In this document: in pieces, positions 1 to 9,990 of the stretch
Layout of the letters: each line of letters opens with the position of its first letter
How positions within the stretch are numbered: the stretch's first letter is position 1
From: Candidatus Onthoplasma faecipullorum
Lineage (GTDB): Bacteria > Bacillota > Clostridia > Christensenellales > UBA1242
Length of the DNA stretch: 49,439 bases
NCBI GenBank assembly: GCA_019120295.1
Contig: DWVI01000012.1
Location: 1 to 49,439, forward strand
Direction of reading: 5' to 3'
Made by a program: the position numbers and the translations under genes
Notes under the pieces: generated by a model
What the model was told of the DNA's origin: nothing
Databases searched by the model: none
What the model saw: only the letters and a program-made list of their open reading frames with translations

Positions 1-1948
<1,948 letters not shown>

Positions 1949-2171
1949 GTCTTTTTGTTCCTTTGATAAATGTTCTTTGGCAAAATTACAAATTTGAAAT
2001 TGAATTATATCTTAACAATAAATTGTTTTGATGCAATTACTACTCGTATTTGTATTTTCAAAATATGCAGTTGTCATTGTTCTATATCTATATAAGGAAG
2101 TGAACAAATTCACTATTATATAGGCATTCTTGCAAATTTTTGATTACTCTCCATTACGTGAATGCAGTAGT

Positions 2172-2200
2172 AGTTTAACACACGAACAAAGTTTTGTCAA
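2172..2200 (-). promoter_or_regulatory. 23S rRNA promoter P2 (proximal)
   Basis: On the minus strand there is a perfect -35 TTGACA (2200-2195), a 17-base spacer and a -10 TAAACT (2177-2172) preceded by TGT, an extended -10. Predicted start is near 2165, about 215 bases before the mature 23S. It shares sequence with the distal copy: both read TTGACA, then an AACTTT-containing stretch, then TGTGTTA. Confidence 0.75.
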
Positions 2201-2321
2201 CACTTTTTTAAAATATTTTTAAAAATTTTTAAAGTTTTTAGAAAAGTTTTTAAATGCGTTAACATTATTTAGATTTGTTCGCTTGTTAATTATATGCATA
2301 ATTTACAGCGAATGCTTTTCT

Positions 2322-2350
2322 AAGATAACACATATAAAAAGTTATGTCAA
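2322..2350 (-). promoter_or_regulatory. 23S rRNA promoter P1 (distal)
   Basis: Minus strand: TTGACA (2350-2345), 17-base spacer, TATCTT (2327-2322) with a preceding TGT. Layout and part of the spacer match the element 150 bases downstream. Tandem strong promoters of this kind are typical of rRNA genes, which supports independent transcription of this 23S. Confidence 0.72.
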
Positions 2351-2502
2351 CAGTTTTTCAAAACTTTTTTCAAAATATTTTATATTTTTTAAAAATATCT
2401 AAAAAAACGACAAATTCCACACTCTACCATTAAATTTTTTAATAATTTGTGCTTATTTATGGTTTATTTATGAGTTTTTTCGTGTTTTAAACAAAGTCAA
2501 AT

Positions 2503-2532
2503 AAAAAAATGACGCCTAGATTTAGACGTCAT
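2503..2532 (-). terminator. Intrinsic terminator of the 149-residue membrane protein gene
   Basis: Minus strand hairpin ATGACG...CGTCAT with the stop codon inside it, followed by seven Ts. It separates this gene from the 23S promoters downstream. Confidence 0.85.
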
Positions 2533-2971
2533 CATAATCTTTTTTATCAAATACACCGGCTAAAATTAACGCTTTCATTTCAGGGCTTAACGCATCAAAT
2601 TGTTCTTTTATAGTCAATTCTTGCTTTTGCGCTTTTGCTGACGCTTCCCTTTTTAATGACATATACTCACCAAATGTCATATCATCTGTTGGATTTTTTC
2701 TAACTGGTGGAGTTGTTTTTTTCTTTTCTGTTACGTAACTCCTAATAGAGTTAAGGTCGTTATCGTCACTTTTGTATTCAGATTGGTAAACTTGTTCCGC
2801 TTTAGGCTGTTCAACCTTTTCTAACTCTGGTGGATTGTCCATTTTAGGTGTGCTTTGCTTTGGTTGTTTTTCTTTCTTTTTAAAATGAATTTTCTTAGGC
2901 AAAATTATCACCAATGCTATGATTGGAATTAATATCAAGCATATTACCATTGTTAGTTCTATTCTAGACAT
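2522..2971 (-). CDS. Single-span membrane protein of unknown function
   Basis: Not recognised. The 149-residue protein has one hydrophobic segment at about residues 7-25, then a strongly basic stretch (KKIHFKKKEK), a Pro/Gln/Glu-rich linker to about residue 95, and a charged helical C-terminal part. By the positive-inside rule the soluble part should face the cytoplasm. The start is supported by GAAGGGAAT just upstream. It lies 123 bases downstream of floA on the same strand, so it may belong with the flotillin/NfeD module, but nothing in the sequence proves a link. Its stop codon lies within the terminator hairpin. Confidence 0.75.
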   Translation of the reverse strand: MSRIELTMVICLILIPIIALVIILPKKIHFKKKEKQPKQSTPKMDNPPELEKVEQPKAEQVYQSEYKSDDNDLNSIRSYVTEKKKTTPPVRKNPTDDMTFGEYMSLKREASAKAQKQELTIKEQFDALSPEMKALILAGVFDKKDYDDV

Positions 2972-3094
2972 ATTCCCTTCTTTTACCTTTTCTAAAACTC
3001 AATTTAACTCAGTAATCTTATTAAATAAAGTCATTAATTATATCACTTAGTTTGTTGAATTAATAACAAATACAAATTTGTTTTATATTAAATT

Positions 3095-4141
3095 TTAAAA
3101 ACTTTCACCAGAAATTGGACGCGAACCACCTGGTCTTTGTGGTTGTTCTTTACTTTCTTTTGGTTGACTGATTGAATTGCGCATATTTGTGTCCGCCACC
3201 ATGTTTTGAAGTTTATAATAGTCCATAACACCAAACTTACCATTTTTTAGTGCGGTTGCCATTGCTTTATGCACTTCACTTTCTGCGGCTAGTACGATTG
3301 CCTTCATTTCTTGTGTTTTCGCTTTCATTTCTTCGTTTAAGGCAATTGCTTGCGCTTTTCTTTCTTCTGCGGCTGCTTGGCTTATCTTCTTTTTTGCTTC
3401 CGCGTCTTCTATTTTTAATCTAGCACCTTTGTTTTCGCCAACATCGACATCTGCAATATCAATAGATAAAATTTCGTATGCGGTTTGTTTATCAAGGTTA
3501 TCCTTTAAAATTGTGCGTGAAATTACAGATGGGTCTGCCAAAATTTCATTGTGTGTTGTTGATTGACCGATTGCCGTTACAATTCCTTCACCAACACGAG
3601 CAAGGATTGTTTCAGTGTCTGCTGTACCAATTTGTTTATCTAATTTAGCGCGAACTGTTACTTGTGCGATTGCTCTAACAGTAATACCATTTTTGCACAT
3701 TGCATCAATCCAACCTGTTTTAATAACTTTTGGTGTAACACTCGTTCTAACCGCTTCAACAACATCACGACCAGCAAGGTCTATCGCTTTGGCTTGTTCT
3801 AAGGTTAAGTCCATTTTTGCGCTGTGTGCTGCAATAAGCGCGTCAACGACTTTTTCAATATCACCACCCGCCATAAGGTGTGTTTCTAATTCTACAATAG
3901 GAATTTTAAGACCGGCTTTTTGTGCAATTATGTAAAATTGAACCAATTTTTTGTAGTCAACTTTACGCATTTTCATACCAATAAGCCTAAACATTGAAAC
4001 GTGCGCACCAGAAGCAAGCGCTCTAAACCACACATTTATTGGAACCATAACTAAAAATCCAATAAGCAGAGCGAGAACAACTGATAAAACTATAACTAGT
4101 ATTGCCCAGGTTGGCATTGCTAACATCATTGAATATCTCAT
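3095..4141 (-). CDS. floA: Flotillin-like protein FloA
   Basis: Matches the bacterial flotillin-like FloA (YqfA, UPF0365) family, which organises functional membrane microdomains. The 348 residues hold an N-terminal membrane hairpin at about 12-35, a PHB-like region (about 40-200, with KAGLKIPIVELETHLMAGGD), and an Ala/Glu/Lys-rich coiled coil at about 240-300 with the family's EEMKAKTQEMKA-type repeats. A Pro/Ser-rich tail ends the protein. Length is close to the usual 330. It follows the NfeD gene with a 9-base gap, the standard nfeD-floA operon; NfeD partners flotillins in the membrane. Confidence 0.95.
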   Translation of the reverse strand: MRYSMMLAMPTWAILVIVLSVVLALLIGFLVMVPINVWFRALASGAHVSMFRLIGMKMRKVDYKKLVQFYIIAQKAGLKIPIVELETHLMAGGDIEKVVDALIAAHSAKMDLTLEQAKAIDLAGRDVVEAVRTSVTPKVIKTGWIDAMCKNGITVRAIAQVTVRAKLDKQIGTADTETILARVGEGIVTAIGQSTTHNEILADPSVISRTILKDNLDKQTAYEILSIDIADVDVGENKGARLKIEDAEAKKKISQAAAEERKAQAIALNEEMKAKTQEMKAIVLAAESEVHKAMATALKNGKFGVMDYYKLQNMVADTNMRNSISQPKESKEQPQRPGGSRPISGESF

Positions 4142-4150
4142 AGTTTACTC

Positions 4151-4666
4151 CTATTCAAACCACTTTCTAACCATAATGTTGTTATCGACAATTTTAACAA
4201 CCTTAATGTGTTTGCCTTCTTCAATAAATGAGTTGATTGAAACCACGTCGTAAATCTTACCATCTATTTTTGCTTTACCTGCCAAATCAAGCACGCTTAC
4301 AGTTTTTCCAGATTTACCAACAAGTTTTTTTAGTTCTTTGTCTGCTTTGTTGTAGTTTTCGTCTAAACTTGAACGTGTTTCAAATAGTCCGCTTTTGCCA
4401 AGCACACCATATTTCGCACTGAATATCATGTACATAACTGCAACTATAAAGAAACCTAAAACCATTAGTATCAGAGTTAACGATTGAACCAAGTTTAAAC
4501 CTTCAACTATTCGCACTATAATACCAGCGACAATTGCGATGCTACCAGTTATTCCAAAGAAACCAAACCCTGGCACAAACACTTCCACAACAATGAATAC
4601 CAAACCAACACATAGTAGCACAGCAGGTATCCAACCCATTTCTGTAAAAATCGTTGCAAATTCCAT
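4151..4666 (-). CDS. NfeD-like membrane protein, flotillin partner
   Basis: Short (truncated-type) NfeD protein of 171 residues without the N-terminal protease domain. It has three membrane segments (about 13-33, 38-55, 60-83; the first contains the VEVFVPGFG motif typical of NfeD) and a C-terminal OB-fold of about 60 residues (GKSGKTVSVLDLAGKAKIDG then VKIVDNNIMVRK). In this family the OB-fold binds or assists the flotillin encoded next door. An AGGAGAAGG site precedes the ATG. It is the first gene of the pair with floA and may include the 149-residue gene downstream. Confidence 0.92.
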   Translation of the reverse strand: MEFATIFTEMGWIPAVLLCVGLVFIVVEVFVPGFGFFGITGSIAIVAGIIVRIVEGLNLVQSLTLILMVLGFFIVAVMYMIFSAKYGVLGKSGLFETRSSLDENYNKADKELKKLVGKSGKTVSVLDLAGKAKIDGKIYDVVSINSFIEEGKHIKVVKIVDNNIMVRKWFE

Positions 4667-4856
4667 AATTTCCTTCTCCTAGTTAAATCATAACACCAAA
4701 AATCAAACTCGTCAATACCCTTTTTAAAAATTGCTTACTTGCATAATTACCCAAAATTTCAATCGAATATTATTTAAAATTATAATTTTAGACGTTTATT
4801 TTACTTAAAACAAGCACTTACAATGAGTTCTTACATATTAAATTCAATGTTTTCAT

Positions 4857-4886
4857 TTGACGAAACAATGAATAAAATGATATACT
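4857..4886 (+). promoter_or_regulatory. Promoter for the zinc-ribbon membrane protein
   Basis: TTGACG (4857-4862), 18-base spacer, TATACT (4881-4886). The start is about 18 bases upstream of the ribosome site of the gene at 4911. Confidence 0.65.
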
Positions 4887-4910
4887 ATCATTATTAAAAG
4901 GAATTTGATT

Positions 4911-5294
4911 ATGTTTTGTAGAGAATGTGGAACAGAAAACAGAAATGATAGAAAATTTTGCTTAAATTGTGGAGCACCGCTTAAAGATTACACAAAACCA
5001 GTTGAAAATACAATTAACCCAGAAGAAATTGAAGAAAAACAAAAAATAGTGGAAAAGAAAAACAAAGTTAATGACATTTTAAAAATTTTATCTATCTCTT
5101 TTGTGGTTGTCGCAATCATTTTGTCTATTCTATCGTTTGCTGCTGGTGATAATTTTGTAATGCCAATATTAATAATTGCACTAATTTGCTATTTTGTTTC
5201 ACTCGTTTTGTATATCACAAAATCTGCAATATATTTTCGAACAAAAAAGAAAATAAATCAAAATAACGTAGAACAAGAAGAAAACAAAAAATAA
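4911..5294 (+). CDS. Zinc-ribbon membrane protein, unknown function
   Basis: The 127-residue protein starts MFCRECG and carries an N-terminal zinc ribbon with Cys at 3, 6, 17 and 20 (CRECG...CLNCG). An acidic/Lys linker follows, then two membrane segments at about 55-75 and 80-102 and a Lys/Gln tail. I prefer the ATG at 4911 over the TTG at 4905 because AAAGGA sits 8-9 bases before the ATG. The ribbon-plus-membrane plan recurs at 35147-35710, with a C-terminal ribbon at 41975-42478. The function is unknown. It is a single-gene unit with its own promoter and terminator. Confidence 0.82.
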   Translation: MFCRECGTENRNDRKFCLNCGAPLKDYTKPVENTINPEEIEEKQKIVEKKNKVNDILKILSISFVVVAIILSILSFAAGDNFVMPILIIALICYFVSLVLYITKSAIYFRTKKKINQNNVEQEENKK

Positions 5295-5315
5295 ACTCTA
5301 TATAATAAATTAAAA

Positions 5316-5344
5316 AAAGCAAACCATACAGTTTGCTTTTTTTG
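5316..5344. terminator. Bidirectional terminator between convergent genes
   Basis: Stem GCAAAC (5319-5324)/GTTTGC (5331-5336), flanked by A-run on the left and T-run on the right. It can end the plus-strand zinc-ribbon gene and the minus-strand RiPP cassette. Confidence 0.85.
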
Positions 5345-5438
5345 TTGAAAATCAAATTGTAACTTTTTAATATGTAGGAATATACAAATAATTGAGTATA
5401 ACCTATTTAATAATAAGCGTTATTAATTTAAATATAAT

Positions 5439-5930
5439 TTAAATACCAATCGGCTCTTGATTATTAATTTTATCATATATTAATTGCGTTATTTTTTTAT
5501 CATCTTTAATAGTGTATATGAATTCTGGCAAAATTTTATAATTATGTAAGTCTTTTATATTAACCCAAACCATAGTTTCATCTTGATTGTCTAAATTTGC
5601 AAAATGATTTTTTTGGCATAATTCATGCTCATTAGAAAGATTAATGTAATACACAAAATTTAATTCGTGATATTTCTTATCTGCAAACTTAAAAAACTGT
5701 TCAGTAACTTTAATTAGCCTTGGATTAACATCACATAGACCCAATTCTTCTTTTAATTCCCTTTTAATTGCTGATAAAGTGCTTTCACCCGCATGCACTC
5801 TGCCACCTGGTAGATTTAAAAAATCTGTTACCTTACTTTCTTCTAGCAAATATCTACTATTATTTTCAATTAGTGCACATACTCTAAAATTGAACTTATA
5901 TCCGTCTATAACAACTGATATATCTTCCAT
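5439..5930 (-). CDS. Nudix hydrolase, last gene of the RiPP-type cassette
   Basis: 163-residue Nudix protein. The Nudix box is intact at about residues 43-64: G, five residues, E49, seven residues, then REL-K-EELG (residues 57-64). Such enzymes hydrolyse a nucleoside diphosphate linked to another group; the substrate cannot be read from sequence. It lies 36 bases after the ABC-F gene and on the same strand as the radical SAM maturase and precursor, so it is probably co-transcribed. It could supply or clear a nucleotide-type cofactor, or be a self-protection enzyme, or simply a passenger. Confidence 0.88.
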   Translation of the reverse strand: MEDISVVIDGYKFNFRVCALIENNSRYLLEESKVTDFLNLPGGRVHAGESTLSAIKRELKEELGLCDVNPRLIKVTEQFFKFADKKYHELNFVYYINLSNEHELCQKNHFANLDNQDETMVWVNIKDLHNYKILPEFIYTIKDDKKITQLIYDKINNQEPIGI

Positions 5931-5966
5931 AATTTCCCTTTATCTCAAATCTTATTTAAGTTCTGT

Positions 5967-7529
5967 TTAATACGATTGCTCACTACTTAACTTACACATG
6001 GGGATTTTTGTTAAACCAGATTTGTCAAGAGAATACACTGTATCGCATACATTTGAAATAAACTTCCTATCATGGGATACAGCAATAATTGCTCCATGAA
6101 AATTATTTAACATTTCTCGTATCACAGGATTTGATAATGGACTTAAATTTCTGGTCGGTTCGTCTAAAACTAAAACGTTATTTTTTTCAATTATCAATTT
6201 GCAAAGAGCTATTTTTGCCTTTTGCCCTTCACTTAAATTCATTATTTTATGTTCCATTTCATCACGAGTAAATTTAAGACTTCCTAAAAGTGTCCTAGGA
6301 TTATAACCAAAATCAATACAATATGATAATTCGTCCACAGCACTTTTGTTATAATCTAATATTTCGAAATAATTTTGTGAAAAATAACCAACTTTAATAC
6401 CTTTAACTTGTTGTAATATTGGAACGATTGTTTTAATTAACGTTGTTTTTCCGCAACCATTATTTCCAATTATTGCTATTCTCTCTGGACCAACCACTTT
6501 TAAATTTATATTGTTAGCCAAAACTAAATTGTCAACTTTTAACTCATCTAAATTCAAATCTAACACAATTTTTTGACTAGGTATTGTTATATTTTCATCA
6601 ACTATTAGTTTTATAGCTTCTTCCACATCAGGAATCTCTGTTAATTCTTCATTATCATATCTTCTCTCTAAGGCTTTAACATTAGCCATCTTTTTTGCTA
6701 TTATCCTTCCAGATGAAGGATCTTTCTTTGCTCCGACAAGCGCATTTTCAACTTTTTGTTTCATTTGCCTTAAAATTTCTTCTTTTTTATCTCTTTCTCT
6801 TCGTTCATTATAAGCAATTTGTGTTTGGTGTTCTATTGCTCTTTTTCGTGATTCCACATATTCACTATAACTGCATTTTTTTAATGTATACTTTGGTTTT
6901 GTTTTTTTTATCAATTGTTCAATATGCAAAATAATATTAGCGGTATTTTCAAGTAGAGTTTCATCGTGCGAAATATACATTATTGGCGCTTTTGTTGATA
7001 ATATAAAAGATTCTAATTTTTCTAAAGTTTCTATATCTAAGTCATTAGTTGGCTCATCAAGAAATATAACATCTGGAGACATAATTCTTAATTTGGCCAA
7101 TTGTATTTTCACTTTTTCTCCACCCGAAAGTGTTGATATCAAAGCTTCATTATTTAAGTGATTTACATTAAAATTTAATTTTCTGAGTATTTTTTCGATT
7201 TCATTTATTTGGTTGTACAAACTATAATCAATATCACTATCAAGTGAAGGTTTTAAAAAATATTCAAGAACTGTATAATCGTTCCAGCCTAAATCCAACC
7301 TTTGCTCAAGGTACCCAATAGTAGAATTATTTAAATTTACACTTCCTGTCACTTCACAATAGTCACTTACAAGGGATGGGTCTATTATTGCTTTAATAAG
7401 AGTAGATTTACCATTACCCTCTTCACCAATGACAGCCATTTTGTCGCCATCATTTAAATTAAAACTTAAATTTTCAATTAACTTTCTCCCTTTCAAGGTT
7501 TCTATAGTTAAATTTTTTACACTTATCAT
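5967..7529 (-). CDS. ABC-F family ATPase, candidate self-protection factor
   Basis: 520 residues with two ABC domains and no membrane segment, the ABC-F plan. Domain 1 has Walker A GEEGNGKS (35-42), signature LSGGE and FLDEPTNDLD. A charged helical linker (about 200-320, containing KDPSSGRIIAKKMANVKALE) joins it to domain 2, with GNNGCGKT, LSEGQ and LDEPTRNLSPLS. ABC-F proteins act on ribosomes; several protect them from antibiotics. The gene overlaps the end of the maturase gene by 4 bases (ATGA), so translation is coupled. With no exporter in the cassette, immunity at the ribosome is an attractive guess, not shown. Confidence 0.9.
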   Translation of the reverse strand: MISVKNLTIETLKGRKLIENLSFNLNDGDKMAVIGEEGNGKSTLIKAIIDPSLVSDYCEVTGSVNLNNSTIGYLEQRLDLGWNDYTVLEYFLKPSLDSDIDYSLYNQINEIEKILRKLNFNVNHLNNEALISTLSGGEKVKIQLAKLRIMSPDVIFLDEPTNDLDIETLEKLESFILSTKAPIMYISHDETLLENTANIILHIEQLIKKTKPKYTLKKCSYSEYVESRKRAIEHQTQIAYNERRERDKKEEILRQMKQKVENALVGAKKDPSSGRIIAKKMANVKALERRYDNEELTEIPDVEEAIKLIVDENITIPSQKIVLDLNLDELKVDNLVLANNINLKVVGPERIAIIGNNGCGKTTLIKTIVPILQQVKGIKVGYFSQNYFEILDYNKSAVDELSYCIDFGYNPRTLLGSLKFTRDEMEHKIMNLSEGQKAKIALCKLIIEKNNVLVLDEPTRNLSPLSNPVIREMLNNFHGAIIAVSHDRKFISNVCDTVYSLDKSGLTKIPMCKLSSEQSY

Positions 7530-8899
7530 TTAATAGTCTCCATGCTTATATGATATATTAATTGCTTTAATCTGTTACGTATTATTTGTTTACACTCATT
7601 ATTTAAATAAATATTTCTTTCATTGCCTTCTTTTATATTTTTTCGTACAGCAGGACATAGTCCTTGACAATATTTAGAATAAACACACTCAAAACACTTA
7701 TTTTTGTTAACATTTTCTAAAGACAATTCTTCTACAAACCTTAAAGTTATATCAGAATCTTCCCACGGATCTGCACCACGTGCCAAAAGAGTTTTTATAT
7801 TTCCAATTTTATATTCTTCGTCAAACACATTGTTCCAACATCGATATAAATTACCGCGATAATCTAACACTAAATCATTAGTTAAAGACTCAGCAATACA
7901 AAAAGTTGTTAAAGCCGGCACAGCAACTCTTGGTGTATATAAATGTTTTTTTATACATAAATCAATTAGTTTTTTACGATAATCTTCATATTCTAACAAA
8001 TCATAAGAATTAATTGAACCAAAGACTCTCGCTATGTCCACCCCTAGATTTTTCCCAAAGTACTTCTTATCTATAATATTTTCAAGATTATTTAAGAGGT
8101 TATACACACTTTCATAGTTTGTTTTATCTATGTTTAACCTAATGACTACATTAAAATTTAAACTTAATATGTGATTTATATTTCTTATAATGGTATCAAA
8201 TGTGTTTATTTTAGCTAAATTAGTTCTTCTAGAATTATGTAAAATTTTTTCTCCATCTAATGTTATTTGTATAAATTTACAATTTTCACTTTTTAAAAGT
8301 GATGCAAAATTATAATCAAACAAATATCCGTTTGTAATAAATGTATATTCATATTCTACATTTTTGTCAACGCATACTGAACTCAAATCTGATAAAAATT
8401 TAATAATAAAATCTTTTTCTATTGTTGGTTCGCCACCGTAAAATACTATTTCAATCTTTTTTATCCCCTTTGAAATCAATAATTTTAAATAATCGGTTAA
8501 ATCCTTACCAGTTTCATAGATATAATTTCTATTTTCTGATTGATTAACATGACATAAATTATTTTTTTCAAAACAATATGGGCAATTAAAATTACATAAA
8601 TTAGTTAAAGCAAAATCTATCTTTACAGTGTCTTTATTATTATTGTATTTTGAAATCAAATAAGTCATTTTATTTTTTGATATTTGTTTTTTGTCAAAGT
8701 TGTCATCCACCAAAAATCCTTGACTTATTAAGATATTTTTTTCATCATTGGTTAAAATAGATAAATTATTATTTTGTTTTATGGCATCTATTTTTTCGTA
8801 TATATCTCTATCTAATTGAATTAAGCTTGCATTGTTTAAATTAAATAAATAATAACTATCACCTATTTTAAAAGTGTCTAAAAATTTTGTAAGTACCAT
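7526..8899 (-). CDS. Radical SAM/SPASM peptide maturase
   Basis: 457 residues. The N-terminal 75 residues (FKIGDSYYLFNLNNASLIQLD) resemble a precursor-recognition (RRE-like) domain. The radical SAM core follows with the cluster motif CNFNCPYC (Cys 102, 106, 109) and the GGEPT motif. The C-terminal third is a SPASM domain with further Cys: YRCW, CFECVYSKYCQGLCP and a final NNEC. Enzymes of this class modify ribosomal peptides, often by forming thioether or carbon-carbon crosslinks. The gene starts 43 bases after the precursor stop, with GGAGC upstream of its ATG, and overlaps the ABC-F gene. The exact chemistry is unknown. Confidence 0.93.
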   Translation of the reverse strand: MVLTKFLDTFKIGDSYYLFNLNNASLIQLDRDIYEKIDAIKQNNNLSILTNDEKNILISQGFLVDDNFDKKQISKNKMTYLISKYNNNKDTVKIDFALTNLCNFNCPYCFEKNNLCHVNQSENRNYIYETGKDLTDYLKLLISKGIKKIEIVFYGGEPTIEKDFIIKFLSDLSSVCVDKNVEYEYTFITNGYLFDYNFASLLKSENCKFIQITLDGEKILHNSRRTNLAKINTFDTIIRNINHILSLNFNVVIRLNIDKTNYESVYNLLNNLENIIDKKYFGKNLGVDIARVFGSINSYDLLEYEDYRKKLIDLCIKKHLYTPRVAVPALTTFCIAESLTNDLVLDYRGNLYRCWNNVFDEEYKIGNIKTLLARGADPWEDSDITLRFVEELSLENVNKNKCFECVYSKYCQGLCPAVRKNIKEGNERNIYLNNECKQIIRNRLKQLIYHISMETIK

Positions 8900-8913
8900 A
8901 TCTGCTCCTATAT

Positions 8914-8941
8914 TTAAAAAATAGTGGCATTGCCACTATTT
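8914..8941 (-). terminator. Intercistronic hairpin between precursor and maturase
   Basis: Minus strand: perfect 10-base-pair stem AAATAGTGGC/GCCACTATTT with a 3-base loop, running into six Ts, then AAATA. It sits between the precursor stop codon and the maturase ribosome site. Partial terminators in this position are common in RiPP operons and would give more precursor mRNA than enzyme mRNA. Confidence 0.8.
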
Positions 8942-8942
8942 A

Positions 8943-9041
8943 CTACGGTCTACAACCGCCATAATGTGCACAAGGTCCGCACAAAAATTGTTTAATAGAT
9001 GAGTCGATTTTTGTTTCATTTTGATCTAAAATGACTTTCAT
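8943..9041 (-). CDS. Candidate RiPP precursor peptide (32 residues)
   Basis: A short gene, first in the cassette. It begins MKVILDQNETKIDSSIKQF and ends LCGPCAHYGGCRP, with Cys at 21, 24 and 30. The N-terminal 19 residues look like a leader with acidic/amphipathic content; the Cys/Gly-rich end looks like the core. A strong GGAGGG lies 8 bases before the ATG, and a good promoter lies just upstream. The position before a radical SAM/SPASM maturase, with an attenuator hairpin after it, is the standard RiPP arrangement. No double-Gly or other cleavage motif is obvious, and there is no protease or exporter gene. I do not recognise the peptide family. Confidence 0.85.
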   Translation of the reverse strand: MKVILDQNETKIDSSIKQFLCGPCAHYGGCRP

Positions 9042-9060
9042 ATTTACACCCTCCATTGAT

Positions 9061-9089
9061 ATTTTAGCATCTTTTATCGAAATAGTCAA
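9061..9089 (-). promoter_or_regulatory. Promoter of the RiPP-type cassette
   Basis: Minus strand: TTGACT (9089-9084), 17-base spacer, TAAAAT (9066-9061). Predicted start at about 9054-9056, so the 5' leader is only about 14 bases and the ribosome site GGAGGG is almost at the mRNA end. Confidence 0.8.
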
Positions 9090-9123
9090 TACATTTAAAC
9101 AAATTTTTCGTATTATAAAAATG

Positions 9124-9957
9124 TTAACTCAGTTTATTGTCGCGGAAATAGTAGAAAAAGTATTGTTGAGCGTAACCTGAAAGATTGCCGTAACGATTAG
9201 TTAACTCGCGAGTGATAAGTTTTCTATTTGTGGTTTGTGTGTTGGTTAGGCGGTTATAAACTTTATTTATCCATGTGTCAACTGGGAACACATCTTTTCT
9301 TCCTATTCCAAAAAGTAAAATACAATTTGCAACCTTTTCGCCAATTCCTTTTAAATTGATTAAAAATTTAAACTGCTCGGCTTCGTCCATACTTTTCAAG
9401 TTTTCTATATCTTTATTTGTGAGTTTTGAAATGGTTTCGTACATCTGCTCCGCTCTGTAACCAAGCCCTGCGTCTTTATAGTCAACAACCGTTGCATGCT
9501 TTAATTCGTCAAGCGTTGGAAAAGCATAATAATCAGTCATTTTTGTGCCGAAATGTTGGCACAAATATTCAATAGATTTTTTTATTCTAGCAATATTGTT
9601 GTTTGCTGAAATTATAAAACTTACTATCATTTCAAATAGGTCATTTTTTAAAATACGAATACCGTAGCCATATTTAACTGCGCTAGACAAAAATGTATCA
9701 TTCTTTAATTCGTTTTTTATTTTTGAATAATCGGTGGAAAAATCAAAAAAATTATAAAAATAATCAACGTCACTAGTTTTAATTTCTATTCTATCATTAT
9801 ATGTATAAAGTTTTGCACGTTTATCTTTTGAATAGACTGTTGCCGAGTTCCCTTCAATATTAAACCTAAAAATTTGCCCACACTCAAGTGTTTGCACAAC
9901 GTTAAAATCTTCTGGGTTATACACCACAATACTATCTTTATTTTTAACTACCTTCAT
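9124..9957 (-). CDS. ogg: 8-oxoguanine DNA glycosylase (OGG1 type)
   Basis: 277 residues of the HhH-GPD superfamily, closest in plan to OGG1: an N-terminal domain with ECGQIFRF, then helical domains, and the helix-hairpin-helix LKGIGEKVANC with catalytic Lys208 and PVDTW with Asp227. It removes oxidised guanine from DNA and has AP-lyase chemistry through the lysine. It lies 33 bases after rsmD on the same strand and has no promoter of its own that I can see, so it is probably read from the rsmD promoter. The start ATG has a weak site, AGAGAAGTG. Confidence 0.92.
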   Translation of the reverse strand: MKVVKNKDSIVVYNPEDFNVVQTLECGQIFRFNIEGNSATVYSKDKRAKLYTYNDRIEIKTSDVDYFYNFFDFSTDYSKIKNELKNDTFLSSAVKYGYGIRILKNDLFEMIVSFIISANNNIARIKKSIEYLCQHFGTKMTDYYAFPTLDELKHATVVDYKDAGLGYRAEQMYETISKLTNKDIENLKSMDEAEQFKFLINLKGIGEKVANCILLFGIGRKDVFPVDTWINKVYNRLTNTQTTNRKLITRELTNRYGNLSGYAQQYFFYYFRDNKLS

Positions 9958-9990
9958 ATCACTTCTCTTTTAGTAACTCTAAATATGTTT

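Larger units (their letters stand above)
1949..2502 (-). other. 23S leader and upstream spacer, no 16S or tRNA
   Basis: This 554-base AT-rich spacer separates the 23S 5' end from the terminator of the next upstream minus-strand gene. It holds no 16S sequence and no tRNA cloverleaf, so the 23S is not in a standard 16S-23S-5S operon here. It carries two promoter-like elements (separate entries). I see no open reading frame with a ribosome site. Confidence 0.8.
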
